Source: Rhynchopus sp. YZ270_cl-10 (Eukaryota; Euglenozoa; Diplonemea; Diplonemida; Diplonemidae). From it: a stretch of DNA of 64,000 nt. How positions within the stretch are numbered: position 1 is the first letter of the stretch; each line of letters starts with the position of its first letter. Position numbers and translations under genes: made by a program. Shown piece after piece: positions 54,264 to 64,000 of the stretch. The notes beneath the pieces were generated by a model. The model made no database searches. It saw only the letters and a program-made list of their open reading frames with translations, and was not told the origin of the DNA. Where the stretch lies: positions 1,054,001-1,118,000 of the forward strand of contig OZ037878.1 of NCBI GenBank assembly GCA_964035575.1. The letters are read 5' to 3'.

Positions 54264-55745
54264 ATGCGGCGAACAGTGGTGCTGTGGGTCAACGTGGGGT
54301 TTAACGGTGACCCTAGATACCCTCTTATCAAAAAATGGCAGAAGCCTGTGGACGAACGTATCGCAATGCATCCTATCATAGACGAGCCGATAACATGCGA
54401 GTTTACTAAGGGGTCTTTTGTGATGCTGAACGAACGGTATCCTAGTATAGAGAGGTTAGCGGATCAGTACTTTCCTGGGTTTTTTGCGAGGACTGCGGAG
54501 GAGTTTCAGGCGAAGGCGGATGAAGAGCCGGGGATGACGGTGGAGGAGCTTATGCTTGAGAGCATTGGGTGCTGGAATGCGCAGATGTTGGTGCGGGAGT
54601 ACAGTGTGGTGAACTATACTGGGGCGAAGCTGTCGACACCCATGGAGTGGGAGGTGGCAGGCATAGAGGAGTACCTCCCGAAGTACTACGCCGCGTGGCG
54701 CAGTATCATAAACTACTTCATGAAGCGGCTGTTCTCATTCTACGATGCCGAGCTCGTCATGGCGTCGCCGAAGTACAAAGTCGGCGGCATCGTGCCCCAG
54801 CTCATGCACGTAACCGAGCTTGGCTACAGAAAGTACGTAATAGTCTACCCCGTGTGCCACAACGACTTCAACATCTACCCAAAAATAGGTGAAGACAGAT
54901 ACGCACAGCAGCCCCTCGATTACCTCCTCTATTCGCATATGAACTACTACCACGTGGTGCTGAATATGTATGGGATATTTTAGCGTTTTTTTGTGGGTTA
55001 AAAAAAAAAGATGGATTGAGGTGGTGTTGGGCACTAAACTGAACGCCAAAAGTTCGTGTAACCGCCATTTTTTGGACAGTCATGAGAAGAAAAAATTCTC
55101 AAGAAAAAGGTCTACGATCTGACGCTGCGAGCTATGCGCATTTCACTGCAACTACCAGCAATATCACACACACACAACATTCTATTTTCAATCAACAACT
55201 ACAGTTTTATTTTTAACATAGGGGGTACGCTGAATTTCCAACCAAAAAAAACACTTCAAAAACTCAGGTACAAATGGATGTTGACGCAGGAAGGTTATGT
55301 CGAACCGACGGACATTGTGTCAATGGCACTGGTGAACCTGTCTCTGAACAGCTGTGGCGATGTGGAGCCTAGGCTGTACATGGTGGAGACCGATGATCGG
55401 GTACGGGAGGCATTGGAAAAGCGTTTTGCTGGGGTAGGCCCTGCTGTTGACCAGCTATCGAAGGAATGGTTTGAGCGAAAGGAGCTGTGGCAAGAGGAGG
55501 AGTTTGACCTGGCAGCAAACCAACGGGATCGTGACGACAAGAAGGGAGTGTTAGACCGCAAGGCAGCCTTCTCCGAATGGAAAACAGACATCCACATGAA
55601 AGAAGACATCTTTTCGCAATATCTCGAACAGCAACAACGCGAGCTTAATGAAGACAAAGGGAGCAAATGGTGGCAATTCAAAAACTTTATGTTCCACAGA
55701 TGGGGTGGAACCGGGCCGCTCACACGAGATGCTTTCAACAAATAG
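54264..55745 (+). CDS. Unidentified two-exon protein, 393 residues
   Basis: Exon 1 (54264-54967) ends in phase 2 at a GTATGG donor. Exon 2 (55268-55745) follows a CTCAG acceptor. The join reads YHVVLNMYKWMLTQEGYVEPTD without a break, and total length is divisible by three. The protein is rich in Tyr, Trp, Glu and Asp. The N-terminal half looks globular and helical with aromatic patches (YYAAWRSIINYFMKRLFSFYDAELVM). The last 120 residues are charged helix, possibly coiled coil (KELWQEEEFDLAANQRDRDDKK, YLEQQQRELNEDKG). There is no signal peptide and no family is recognised. Reading the two parts as separate genes is less likely because the join is so clean. Confidence 0.7.
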
Positions 55746-56455
55746 ATGCCTATTTTTTCCCTCTGTCGAAAAGCAGTCTTTTGAGAATACAAAGTCCAGT
55801 CTTTTTTGAGCCTTACTCTGCTTTCCTCGCCTCTTTTTTCAACACTGTCCTCAGAGGTTTTTTTTTTTGTCCACACATACGGTAAATAATTACTCCACTA
55901 AATAAATTGAGCAACGATACGGTGAACTCAGCGGAGCCCGGTTTTAAAAAAAGTGCCAAAACCAACCTTTCTTCTTCGACGCATTGTGAGTTCCTCAAAT
56001 GCAGTTTTGAAGGGTAAAAAAACATTGGGGTTTCTCAACGAATCTGTTCAATACTTTTTTTCTGTAGATGTTTAGTACCCCAAAAAATCAGTTAAAGCAA
56101 GAATTTTACGGTTTTGAGTAGTTGTTATTCATTTGGAGAAATACCCAGTTTGGACAAAAAGAAATTCAGGATTGAGTGTAAAAAACAAAAAAAAAGTTTA
56201 TTGAATAAAATCCGTTGATGCGGTAAAGGGGGATGCAAAACAGAATTTTAAAAAAAAAGTTTATTTCACTTTTTTGCAATATTTTTGTTCTATTCCGAAG
56301 TGACCTCAAACTATATTTTTACCCCCCACCGGTGTTTGTTGTCTTACTGTATGTTATGCTAACATTTTATCAACGAATCCAACAGGGTACACATCGGTGT
56401 TTTTACTCACTCCTCTTTTTGTTTACACAGTTCGGAAAATTGACGGAATTTTGCA
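55746..56455. other. Intergenic, A/T-rich
   Basis: No gene, repeat or RNA was recognised in this 710-bp spacer apart from A and T runs. An upstream exon of the next gene could lie here (acceptor-like TTTACACAG near 56430) but cannot be fixed. Confidence 0.5.
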
Positions 56456-57156
56456 ATGTTATTCTTCCTTTTGCACACCATTATTACACCGTTCTTTAGT
56501 AGAAATTCGCTGCGAATGAAGGCGGGAACGAAAATCGCGGGATGTGTGATCATGGTGGGGTACGCAAATAGCACAGAACAGAATCTGTTTCAGTGGCCAG
56601 AGCATTCTGAGATGGAGCCGGAGGTGTTTGTCAAAGCGGTATGACTGCGGTGGATTCTCTACATCATCTCTGAAATGGCAACAAAAGGCAGCAAAAAAAA
56701 AAAAATAAAGCGTCTTTCCCTATATGACAATGAGTGGCAGTAACGATCAGTGTATCACAATAATGAGGATTTTTTCGTCTTTTTTTTTTTGAAAATTTTT
56801 GTTGATCGGCCCCTGACAACAAACTTGTAGAAGCCAGCGCAGCTGATGCTGTGCGATAACGAATATGATAAGGTGACTAAGCACGAGAGGCTTAGGATCA
56901 TCTTATAAACTTTTCTTTTTTTTCTCTCTTCCTCCCCACAAATTTCACGTTTGTTTGTACCTCATTCAAGAATTTTTATTTTTGGTTTAGTCCTCATTGC
57001 TAGGGTCAAGCATTTCACATTTCACATTATTTTTTTTTACAGTTGATTGCACATTTGCTTTGTCTGGATATTGCGCTGCTTACACTGTACCTACTGCTTG
57101 GGTTCGGTGCCGACAATACTATCATCGATGCGACAGACGCTAAGAAGGAAGATTGA
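56456..57156 (+). CDS. Small membrane protein, 2 exons, ~98 residues
   Basis: Exon 56456-56638 ends with a GTATGA donor in phase 0. Exon 57043-57156 follows a T-rich tract and ACAG, giving 98 residues. The N-terminal 20 residues are hydrophobic (MLFFLLHTIITPFF). The middle (YANSTEQNLFQWPEHSEMEPE) is polar. Exon 2 encodes one strong membrane span (LIAHLLCLDIALLTLYLLLGFG) and an acidic tail ADNTIIDATDAKKED. ATG 56516 is an alternative start that would drop the first hydrophobic stretch. The intron (56639-57042) holds a perfect hairpin-motif copy at 56872-56915. No family is recognised. Confidence 0.5.
56812..56915. repeat. Dispersed element plus 44-bp hairpin motif, within an intron
   Basis: It starts CCTGACAAC, includes CCAGCGCAGCTG and ACGAATATGATAAG, and ends with the full 44-bp hairpin motif (56872-56915). 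It matches 22520-22612 in its first half and 25588/53093 in its second half. Confidence 0.65.
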
Positions 57157-57555
57157 TTTTGCTCACCCCCCCCCCCCCCCCTCACAGCCCTCCCCTCACA
57201 AAAAAACCCCTTTCGCCCTTTGCAAACGTGATGTGCGACTAACCAGGGCGCAATAACTAACATAACCAAACAAAGTATAATCCCTTTAGGGCGAACGCTG
57301 TACACAGAACCTACCATGAGATAAGCAGATGCGTAGGCGGTTGTCAGGAGACAGCAAAAATAACCCCCACCCTACGTTAGATGCAGATACCACACACACA
57401 CCCCCTCAGAATTGTCTCTGCTACGCTAAAAAAAAAAAAATTGCAAGAAAACACAAAAATGTCCAATTTGTTTATGCCCCCTTCACCCAACTCACCTTTT
57501 TTTTTCCAGAATTAAACAAAGTATATCCTACACAAAGTTTTCAAAAAAAAAAACA
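57157..57555. other. Intergenic
   Basis: A C-run (57168-57182) and A-rich leader sequence are seen. No gene or structured element is recognised. Confidence 0.5.
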
Positions 57556-58272
57556 ATGTCAGGGCGTTCCTATTGGAAAGGTTTGATCAATGGGGGTAGT
57601 GGTGAGGGACCTATCACTTGGAACATCTCCAAAGAGGCCCCTACCGCACAATCCGACCCCTGGGAGGAAGCCCAACAGCGGAAACAGTGCGAACACTGGG
57701 TCGATGTGCTCTGGGCATCCCCGAATGTACAGTACCTCGTCACCGAGCTTCAGTTTTTGGGCCGCACCCTGGGGCGCGAGAATATCAAATGTATTGGTCG
57801 GGAGGGTGCAGCTGCTGGGGTGTTGTCTGGGACAGGGGGGTATTTGTGGCAGGAGGTGGCTTCTGTGGGGTTGAAACACGGTGAGATTGCGATTTCGCAG
57901 CGCGATTTGCAGAATTTCACATCAGTCAGTACTGCCATACGACACGAACTGATCCATGCATATGACGACGCCCGCGCAGAGGTGGACCCCTCAAACTGCT
58001 TTCACCATGCTTGCTCTGAGATACGCGCCTCACGGCTCTCTGGGGAATGCGCAATGGGGGAAGAGCTTCTGCGTGGCAACTCATTCACCGGTGACGGATC
58101 TGCCCTTCCTGCAGGGCAACAATGTGTAAAACGGCGTGCAACAATCTCCGTAGGACACAACCCTGTCTGCAGAACCATCGCCCAGGCGTCAGTAGACGCA
58201 GTCTGGGACAGCTGCCTAGCTGACTCTGCGCCGTATCACAAATTCCCTCTCGATACGATGTTTGCTCTGTAG
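57556..58272 (+). CDS. ATP23: Atp23-like metalloprotease (peptidase family M76)
   Basis: Single exon, 238 residues from ATG 57556, close to the usual Atp23 length. The zinc motif HELIH (130-134) continues as HELIHAYDDAR. It is followed by the family signature HHACSEIRASRLSGEC, then CVKRRATISVGHNPVC and the end block VDAVWDSCLADSAPYHKFPLDTMF, including the conserved cysteines. Known Atp23 proteins act in the mitochondrial intermembrane space: they mature the ATP synthase subunit Atp6 and assist its assembly. There is no obvious targeting peptide, as is common for the family, whose import relies on cysteine oxidation. Its presence implies a mitochondrion-related organelle, possibly with an F-type ATP synthase. 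Confidence 0.92.
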   Translation: MSGRSYWKGLINGGSGEGPITWNISKEAPTAQSDPWEEAQQRKQCEHWVDVLWASPNVQYLVTELQFLGRTLGRENIKCIGREGAAAGVLSGTGGYLWQEVASVGLKHGEIAISQRDLQNFTSVSTAIRHELIHAYDDARAEVDPSNCFHHACSEIRASRLSGECAMGEELLRGNSFTGDGSALPAGQQCVKRRATISVGHNPVCRTIAQASVDAVWDSCLADSAPYHKFPLDTMFAL

Positions 58273-59102
58273 AATGTTCGAACGGAGAAGGGTAGAGAGA
58301 GCGAGAGGGTTGCGTATATGCATTGCAGCCATAATGGTGAAATTGTGACGAAGAGGCCGGGTTGTAAGGTTCTGAACTTTTGGGGAAAAGAGGAAGGTGG
58401 AGAGAAAAAAAAAGAATGAAAAGTTTTGACAGTTGTTGCTGCAAAATTGTGGGGTGGAGGGAGGGGAACGAAGTTCGTACTTTCCAGTGTTTTTCTTTTT
58501 GGGGGGGAGGGGAGGGGAGGGGGGGAAAGAGAGAGAGTGAGTGGGTACAAGGTTCTCCCTCTCGATGGAAAAAAAAAGGTGATACTGGTGTGATTCAGGG
58601 GGTACGGACAACCCACGGAAGAACCACGGGGGAACCACGGAGAACTGTTTCTAGCTATATTAAGATTTGCGGAGCACCTTCGGGAGAACCACGGAGAATC
58701 CGTTTGGGTGATCACACCAAATGATACATCTTTTTTTCTCTCTCTCTCATGGTATTTTTAGCTAATTTTTTCAGTTTCGTAGTGTTTCTCTCCCCCCACA
58801 ACTTTCCCCAAAAATCACAACTCTCAGCACCCCAATGATTTCCCTGAGGTCCAATTTTTTTTTACGGATCTAGTTTGCCGACCTTTCCCTTACCTTCATT
58901 CCGTCGGCCAGAGGCTTTCAGCCTAGGAGACCTATTGCGGTTAACGATACGGCCTGATGCAAGAGAAAGCCATATCTTCCTCTTTTTAACCTTTCTCCCC
59001 CCCTGAGGTTGCACAGTTTAAACTCAGTGGAGTTTATCCTGTCTGTAACAAATTTTCATACCCTCCACTCCCCAGACAGAACAATTGAACGGGGTGGATA
59101 AG
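58273..59102. other. Intergenic
   Basis: A G-rich stretch (58498-58540) and a few GAACCACGG repeats (58617-58700) are seen. An acceptor-like CCCCAG lies 27 bp before the Prp40 start (about 59075), so a 5' exon is possible but not identified. Confidence 0.5.
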
Positions 59103-59223
59103 ATGAACCCAAACAACCAGGGCCTGCCACCTGGCATACCAATGCATAATACACACCACCAACACCACCACCACCACATGCACCACATGGGTTTCCAACA
59201 ACAGCAGTTCATGCCGTATGGCC

Positions 59224-59254
<31 letters not shown>

Positions 59255-61582
59255 ACACCACCACCACCACATGCACCACCAATTCCCTGCCTACCAGCCA
59301 CCCAGCGAGGATGACCTCCCCTCTTTATGGAATGTCTTTCAAACAAAGGAGGGGAAAAGCTATTGGGGACACAAGCTTACCAGCAGAACCACCTGGGAGG
59401 AGCCTGCATCATTAAAACGCGCTCGACTGCAGGCAAGCGAGGCGGAGAAGGAGAAGGAGGAATGGGAGGCCGACGGGGCAGCGATCTCTGGGTGGCAATG
59501 CTATAAGGAGAAGGCGTCGGGGCGCACCCGGTGGGCGCACCTCAGCAGCAAGGAAACCTCTACGGCTATGCCAAAGGAGGTCCGCAACGTGCAACGCCAA
59601 CGTGAACAGGAAAAACTCAAAAAGCTGCAGGCAGCCCGCAAACCTCCCCCAAAAACCGACACCCACGAGGTTGAGGACGTCGACACCCCACCGCCACCTA
59701 CAAAGCGAAGCACCACCCCACCCCCACGCACCGCAACACCCCCCCCACGACAGCACGTCCCCAAGGAGCAGGTGTACGGCTCCAGAGCAGAGCGGGTCAC
59801 TGTCTTCAAATCGCTCCTCGAGGAGAAGAAGATTCCCCGAGACATGAAGTGGGCAGACGCCATCAAGGTGTTGCTGTCGGACGAACGGTATTCAGTGTTG
59901 AAGACACACAAAGACAAGCAGGACGCGTTTGCTGAGTACTGCAAGCGTCAGAAGGAGGCAGAGGAGGAGGCTGCCTTGGCAAAGAGGAAGCAGGAGAAGG
60001 ACGCCTTCGTGGCGCTCTTTGAGGGGTACCCAGACCAGGAGAGGTTTCCTCTGTCGTATGCGAATGCGGGGGACATATTCGGTGAGGACCCTGCCTGGCG
60101 TGCCCTCGATGCGCGTGAACGTCGCAGCCTTCTCACGGCCTTCATGCGGACAGTGGAAACAAAAAACAAAGAAAAGCAGCGACTCCGCCGTTGGCGTAAC
60201 TTCAACTCATTTGCCTCTCTTCTCAAAGAAGCGGATGTCTCATCGTCAACCCGATGGGCAAAATTTGAGGAACAATCTTCGAAATTGAAGCTTCAAAACG
60301 ATGATCGATGGACCGCTTTGAATGACAAAGAACGGAAAGAATGCTTTCGGGAATATGTCCGACACATGGAAAACGAGGCGGAAAGAGCTAAGATAACACA
60401 AGACGCTGTTTCCGCAGAAACCGCACGCACCGCACGCATTGCACTTCGCACCTTCATTCTACAGCAAATGGCTGAAGGCAATGCCACCTGCTTTACACCA
60501 TACCAAACCTTTGCAGACGCACATCCCGACCGCATTATACCCCATGCCGAGGACATCTTCCACAGTGCACAGAGAGAAGTGCATATTGCATATAAGTATG
60601 AAGGGAACGCAATTAAAGCTGCAGTGAAGAAGCTCCCAGCGGATCCTGCGGTGACAGTGGAAAAGTTGCAGGGGATGGAGGGGCTGGAGGGTGTGTCGGT
60701 GCAGTCGCTTGCCTGCTTTGTGGAGGCTGTGGCACAGCGTTCAGAGTGCAGGCAAGAGCTCGTCAAGCAGAGGCAAAAGGCACTCAAGAAAGTGGTAGTT
60801 GCGCTTCTAAGAAAGGGTGAAGAGGAGATGAAGCGTGTCGTGGGCACAGAGCCTGCGTACGAAGACCTAGAGGAGCTCGCAAAGGGGACGGCGGAGGAGG
60901 TGGTTGCAGGTGTTCTTGAATCTGAGGTATGAGGTGGGGGGGGGGTTTTTTTTGGGGGGTGGGCTGCAAAAGAAGTTTGTTGTTTTGAACGTCGGATGTA
61001 GGACTGCAGGATATGTTCACGGGAGGGATTTGTATTTCAAGTCATTTTTTTTTGCACACCAGATGCTGCTTGCACGGTGATGCTCCTCATCTGAGATGAA
61101 CAAGACAAGTAACGAAGTGCTCCTTTCTTGGTTCAACTGTCCCACCGAGCCTGTTCCTTCCTGAAGTGCTCCCAGGTCTTGCAGTACTGTTCTCCGCTCT
61201 TAGCCACTGAAGAGTTGGTTGCGTCTTCCATTTGCGAAAATTGCTTTTTCTTGGGCATATTGTGGGGCGAAGATCCAAAAAGGAAACAATATCTGGTGTG
61301 CCGGGTTCAACATTTAGGCCGGTTACGAACATAAAAACGCTTTTCACTCACATAAAATTACGTATTGAGGAAATACGCACTGAGTTTTCTCCCCTCTTTG
61401 TCACTTCTTACTACACCCTTTACTAACGACCTCTTTAACAAATACAACACATCACCCTACAGAAGAATTCAGTCAAAGAAAAGAAGAGCAGAAAACGTAG
61501 CCGCAGCCGCGATAGAGACAGGGACGATTCCCCAAAGCGCTCACGGAGACGAAGCAGCTCCGGGAGGGCGTCCAGTGAGTGA
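59103..61582 (+). CDS. PRP40: Prp40-like WW/FF-domain splicing factor, 2 exons
   Basis: Exon 1 59103-60926 and exon 2 61463-61582 join in phase 0 (donor GTATGA, acceptor CTACAG) to 647 residues. The first 65 residues are His-rich (CAC repeats). WW1 lies at about 74-101 with W76, YW87-88 and W98. A second, weaker WW (SGWQCYKEKASGRTRW) follows, then a Pro/Thr linker (about 180-225). Several FF domains start with RVTVFKSLLEEKKIPRDMKWADAIKVLLSDERY. Exon 2 adds a short Arg/Ser/Asp tail (KRSRSRDRDRDD...). Prp40 binds branch-point and U1 snRNP proteins and bridges the ends of the intron early in splicing. Without exon 2 the frame would end within the intron two codons on. The intron contains a 95-bp motif remnant at 60994-61046. 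Confidence 0.88.
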
Positions 61583-61992
61583 GGTGGGGGAAGGTGTGGA
61601 TGATGGGCAATGAGACCATCTGTGGGGAGAAACGAACAAAAACCAGTAATGCATGGCTTTTGAGGGACAAAGAAAGAAACCCCACGACGATAAGCCCAAA
61701 AACCACAAATAAAGAAATAAGGAAAACAAATGACCTCTTTTTCCATTTGAATTCCCCCTCTCCCCACCTCCTACCACACATCACCACACCAGCACAAAAA
61801 AACATAAAGCAATACACAAAAAACACCCCTCCCTCTGATAATGGCGAGATTCTAACAAAAGAATTAGAACAAAATTCATTTTTTGCCCATCCTGTGACCA
61901 AGCACACAGGCTTGGTATTGCATACCAACCTTTTTTTCTCTCTTCCCTCTCTTTGCTTCTTTCTCTCTCTCCCTCCCTTCTAAACAGTTCAT
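61583..61992. other. Intergenic with hairpin-motif copy at 61893
   Basis: This spacer has A- and C-rich sequence and a hairpin-motif relative at about 61892-61925 with compensated stem CCAAGC/GCTTGG. The last 60 bases are CT-rich and end AAACAGTTCAT before the next ATG. Confidence 0.55.
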
Positions 61993-63279
61993 ATGGCTCA
62001 CGTATTTGTTCCGCTTTACGACAAACCTGTGTATCGTGATCATGAGATTGAACAATACTTTGACGGGTTAGCAGGTGATCGTGCTGTGGAGGAGAAGAAA
62101 CGTAGTGAGCATGCGTGGAGGCAGGAGTTGGGTTCGATACGCGCATCAGAACCTTCCCTCGCCCTGCAAAGCGGGCGGTCTGAGGACAGCAGAAGTGTCT
62201 CGCATATCGAACAGTCCTCCCCGGTCCGCTCTCTCTACGGAATCGATGGGAGACGTGCCTTTGCAGCACCACACCCTGCACCCCCCGCCGCACCTCCCCC
62301 CTTAACAACCTGCTTCGGGAGTAGTACTGACGTTCTTGCGCGAGAAATGCTTCGAAGACACCCAGGGAATACTGTACCCATTGGCCCTATCTCTCCGTCA
62401 CGGCAAAGAACGATGGTGCGGGGTGTGAACGCGAGGGAGGCGGAGGGGGTGATCAATACACAGAGAGAGCATTTGGCGGTGTTGGCGCAGTCGATGTGTT
62501 TGATGGAGCATGAGAAGCTGGCGTTATTACAGGCAAGACAGGCGGAGTTGTTGGTACAACACTCTAGGCTTCAGGAACTTCACGAACGCAAGATGGAAAC
62601 AGAAGTGGAACGTGCTGCAGCGAACAACGCAATCGCCCAGATGCATGAACAAACAAAACAAGCGCAAGACAACCTCCGCATTGCGCACGAAGCGCAAAAC
62701 CTCGAAAAGGTCCAAGCCGCAGCGCTCCACACCGCTGCTATCGGCTCCGCTATCGAAGAAAAAGGCCTCCTTGAACGAGAGCTCCTCCACGCACGCCTCC
62801 ACATCAACGATCTCACCGACGAGGTCTCCCGGAAGGACCGAGAGGCTGCGCTTGAAGCGCAGGCCGCACGACAGCACACCCACAACGATGCGGAGGTGGA
62901 ACGCAAATACCACACCATCACACAACGCCTGGAGAAGAAGGCGTTGGGGAGGCACACTCAGTCGAAGGCGATGGAGAGCACTACACACGATGTAAGCTAT
63001 GCAGGGGTCTACACAGTAGCGCACGATGGCCACGACAGCCCTGTGCACGATGTGTACGGTGCAGACGACATCCACGCATACGGCGGCAGCAGCAGGCGTA
63101 GCAGCCCCCGCCGCCTCCCCGGTGCAAGCCCTGCCCACTCCCAAGCCCATTCCCAAGCCTCCTACGCTACCACCATGTCCCGTGCCCAAGATGCGGCCGT
63201 CCTTCAGCACAACCTTGCTCTCCAAGAGGAAGCTCTGCTCAAAGCGCGGGACACCATCAGAAAACGGCTTCAAGGATGA
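61993..63279 (+). CDS. Coiled-coil protein of unknown function
   Basis: Single exon, 428 residues from ATG 61993 to TGA. Residues 1-60 are mixed polar. Residues 75-110 are Ala/Pro-rich. Residues about 140-330 form a long, nearly uninterrupted helical coiled coil rich in Gln, Glu, Ala and His (EHEKLALLQARQAELLVQHSRLQELHERKMETEVERAA). The stretch 330-395 is His/Asp/Ser-rich. A final short helix (LQHNLALQEEALLKARDTIRKRLQ) ends the protein. It is probably a structural or scaffolding component; no named family is recognised. Confidence 0.8.
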   Translation: MAHVFVPLYDKPVYRDHEIEQYFDGLAGDRAVEEKKRSEHAWRQELGSIRASEPSLALQSGRSEDSRSVSHIEQSSPVRSLYGIDGRRAFAAPHPAPPAAPPPLTTCFGSSTDVLAREMLRRHPGNTVPIGPISPSRQRTMVRGVNAREAEGVINTQREHLAVLAQSMCLMEHEKLALLQARQAELLVQHSRLQELHERKMETEVERAAANNAIAQMHEQTKQAQDNLRIAHEAQNLEKVQAAALHTAAIGSAIEEKGLLERELLHARLHINDLTDEVSRKDREAALEAQAARQHTHNDAEVERKYHTITQRLEKKALGRHTQSKAMESTTHDVSYAGVYTVAHDGHDSPVHDVYGADDIHAYGGSSRRSSPRRLPGASPAHSQAHSQASYATTMSRAQDAAVLQHNLALQEEALLKARDTIRKRLQG

Positions 63280-64000
63280 AAAAAAAGCTGGATAGTGAAC
63301 AACAAAGACTGAAGGGAGAGGAGGAGTGTTGTTGACGTCTCGGAAGTCTGCTAGCGTTTCAAAGGGTTGTGTGTATCTTTTCACAAACGATGTTGTGTAC
63401 AGATCTTAGGTGTAGATAGTCGATACAAAAAAAAGAGATGGCGTCCAGGAAGGGAAGACGTTATCCTAGGTTGGGATTCGTTTTGTAGGTACGCTGTCTG
63501 TGTCTTGTCGTGCCGAAGTGCTCTCTGGGGTTCGATAATACGCGGAGAACCCATGCATGCGTCCGCCGATGAACGGTGAGGCGTTTTGCACTTTCAATTT
63601 CTCTTTCTTGTCTTCCTTCTCTTTGGGAAGGGGTCCTTCAAACGAAGTGGCTGCCTAATACCATAACTGGGGTGATTTTACATGAGAATGGGAAGTCCTG
63701 AAGTGTTTTATTTTCCTGCAAAGGGGGGGTTTGTTTGAAGATCTGTATGTTTTGTGATCAAGGTGACGAAGTGTATCTGATGCTTGAGTTCATCTTATTT
63801 TTTGGCTTTTTTTTTTTGTTGCCAAGCTTTTCCGTTATATTCTCATTTGTTGTTGCTTTTTTTTTTCTTTTTTCTTAAATATTGTATCCCACGTCCCTCC
63901 CTTCTCCTCCCTAGAACTACGGGGTTTATTCCGTCTGTGTTGTGTCATTTTTTCTCTGTTGCAGTGGTTCTAACAAACTCAGGTGATTTTTTTGAAGTGC
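63280..64000. other. 3' flank and intergenic DNA to window end
   Basis: No gene is supported. It carries the TGCGTCC...TTTGCACTTTCAAT motif (63556-63607), also seen at 38276, 40166, 42940, 44583 and 25094, and a weak hairpin-motif relative at 63763. The next gene probably starts beyond the window (acceptor-like TTGCAG at about 63963). Confidence 0.5.

Noticed and set aside
1-64000. tRNA genes
   Set aside because: I found no stretch combining A- and B-box patterns with a cloverleaf; a covariance scan would be needed to be sure.

Overview
The window is nuclear DNA of a unicellular eukaryote. Genes are widely spaced and run almost entirely on the + strand. The introns I can place are short (about 150-540 bp), mostly phase 0, with a GTATG-type donor and a T-rich tract before AG. 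TAA, TAG and TGA all serve as stops. A Prp40-like spliceosomal protein and an Atp23-like mitochondrial protease point to ordinary cis-splicing and a mitochondrion-type organelle. I cannot name the species; the only rRNA-like trace (26.7-27.0 kb) is divergent and looks like a fragment.

Layout. 0-1.1 kb: 3' part of an unidentified gene. 2.06-5.52 kb: a three-exon SERCA-like P-type ATPase whose catalytic motifs are degraded. 5.7-17.5 kb: a tandem segmental duplication carrying three genes that fuse an N-terminal ubiquitin-like domain to BspA/TpLRR-type leucine-rich repeats; a fourth copy lies at 35.05-36.09 kb. One unit carries a foldback insertion, the next a 2,053-bp hAT-like element with an exact 8-bp target duplication. 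17.66-18.82 kb: a membrane fatty-acid desaturase-like gene. 18.96-21.03 kb: a second TIR element almost filled by 189 perfect copies of an 8-bp satellite. 23.15-25.07 and 27.24-29.99 kb: two unidentified proteins, with an SSU-rRNA-like fragment between them. 30-35 kb: non-coding, with a 233-bp-arm inverted repeat. 36.9-39.6 kb: tandem twin VWA-domain, tail-anchored proteins. 40.8-49.2 kb: three paralogous three-exon genes with U1-like C2H2 zinc fingers. 49.2-54.2 kb: a graveyard of small TIR and foldback elements. 54.26-63.28 kb: a two-exon unknown gene, a small membrane protein, Atp23, Prp40 and a coiled-coil protein.

Most striking observation. The four Ubl-LRR paralogues are almost identical in scaffold, including silent sites, but differ at the same few residues of every repeat: two before and two after the FL/FF pair, and one or two after the following Cys. 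In those codons bases 1 and 2 change freely while base 3, usually C or G, tends to stay fixed. This looks like a diversifying recognition family. It could reflect strong selection, donor-cassette conversion or targeted mutagenesis; no reverse transcriptase or template repeat is visible here.

Several short dispersed motifs recur in intergenic DNA and introns. One is a small hairpin whose stem changes are compensated between copies.
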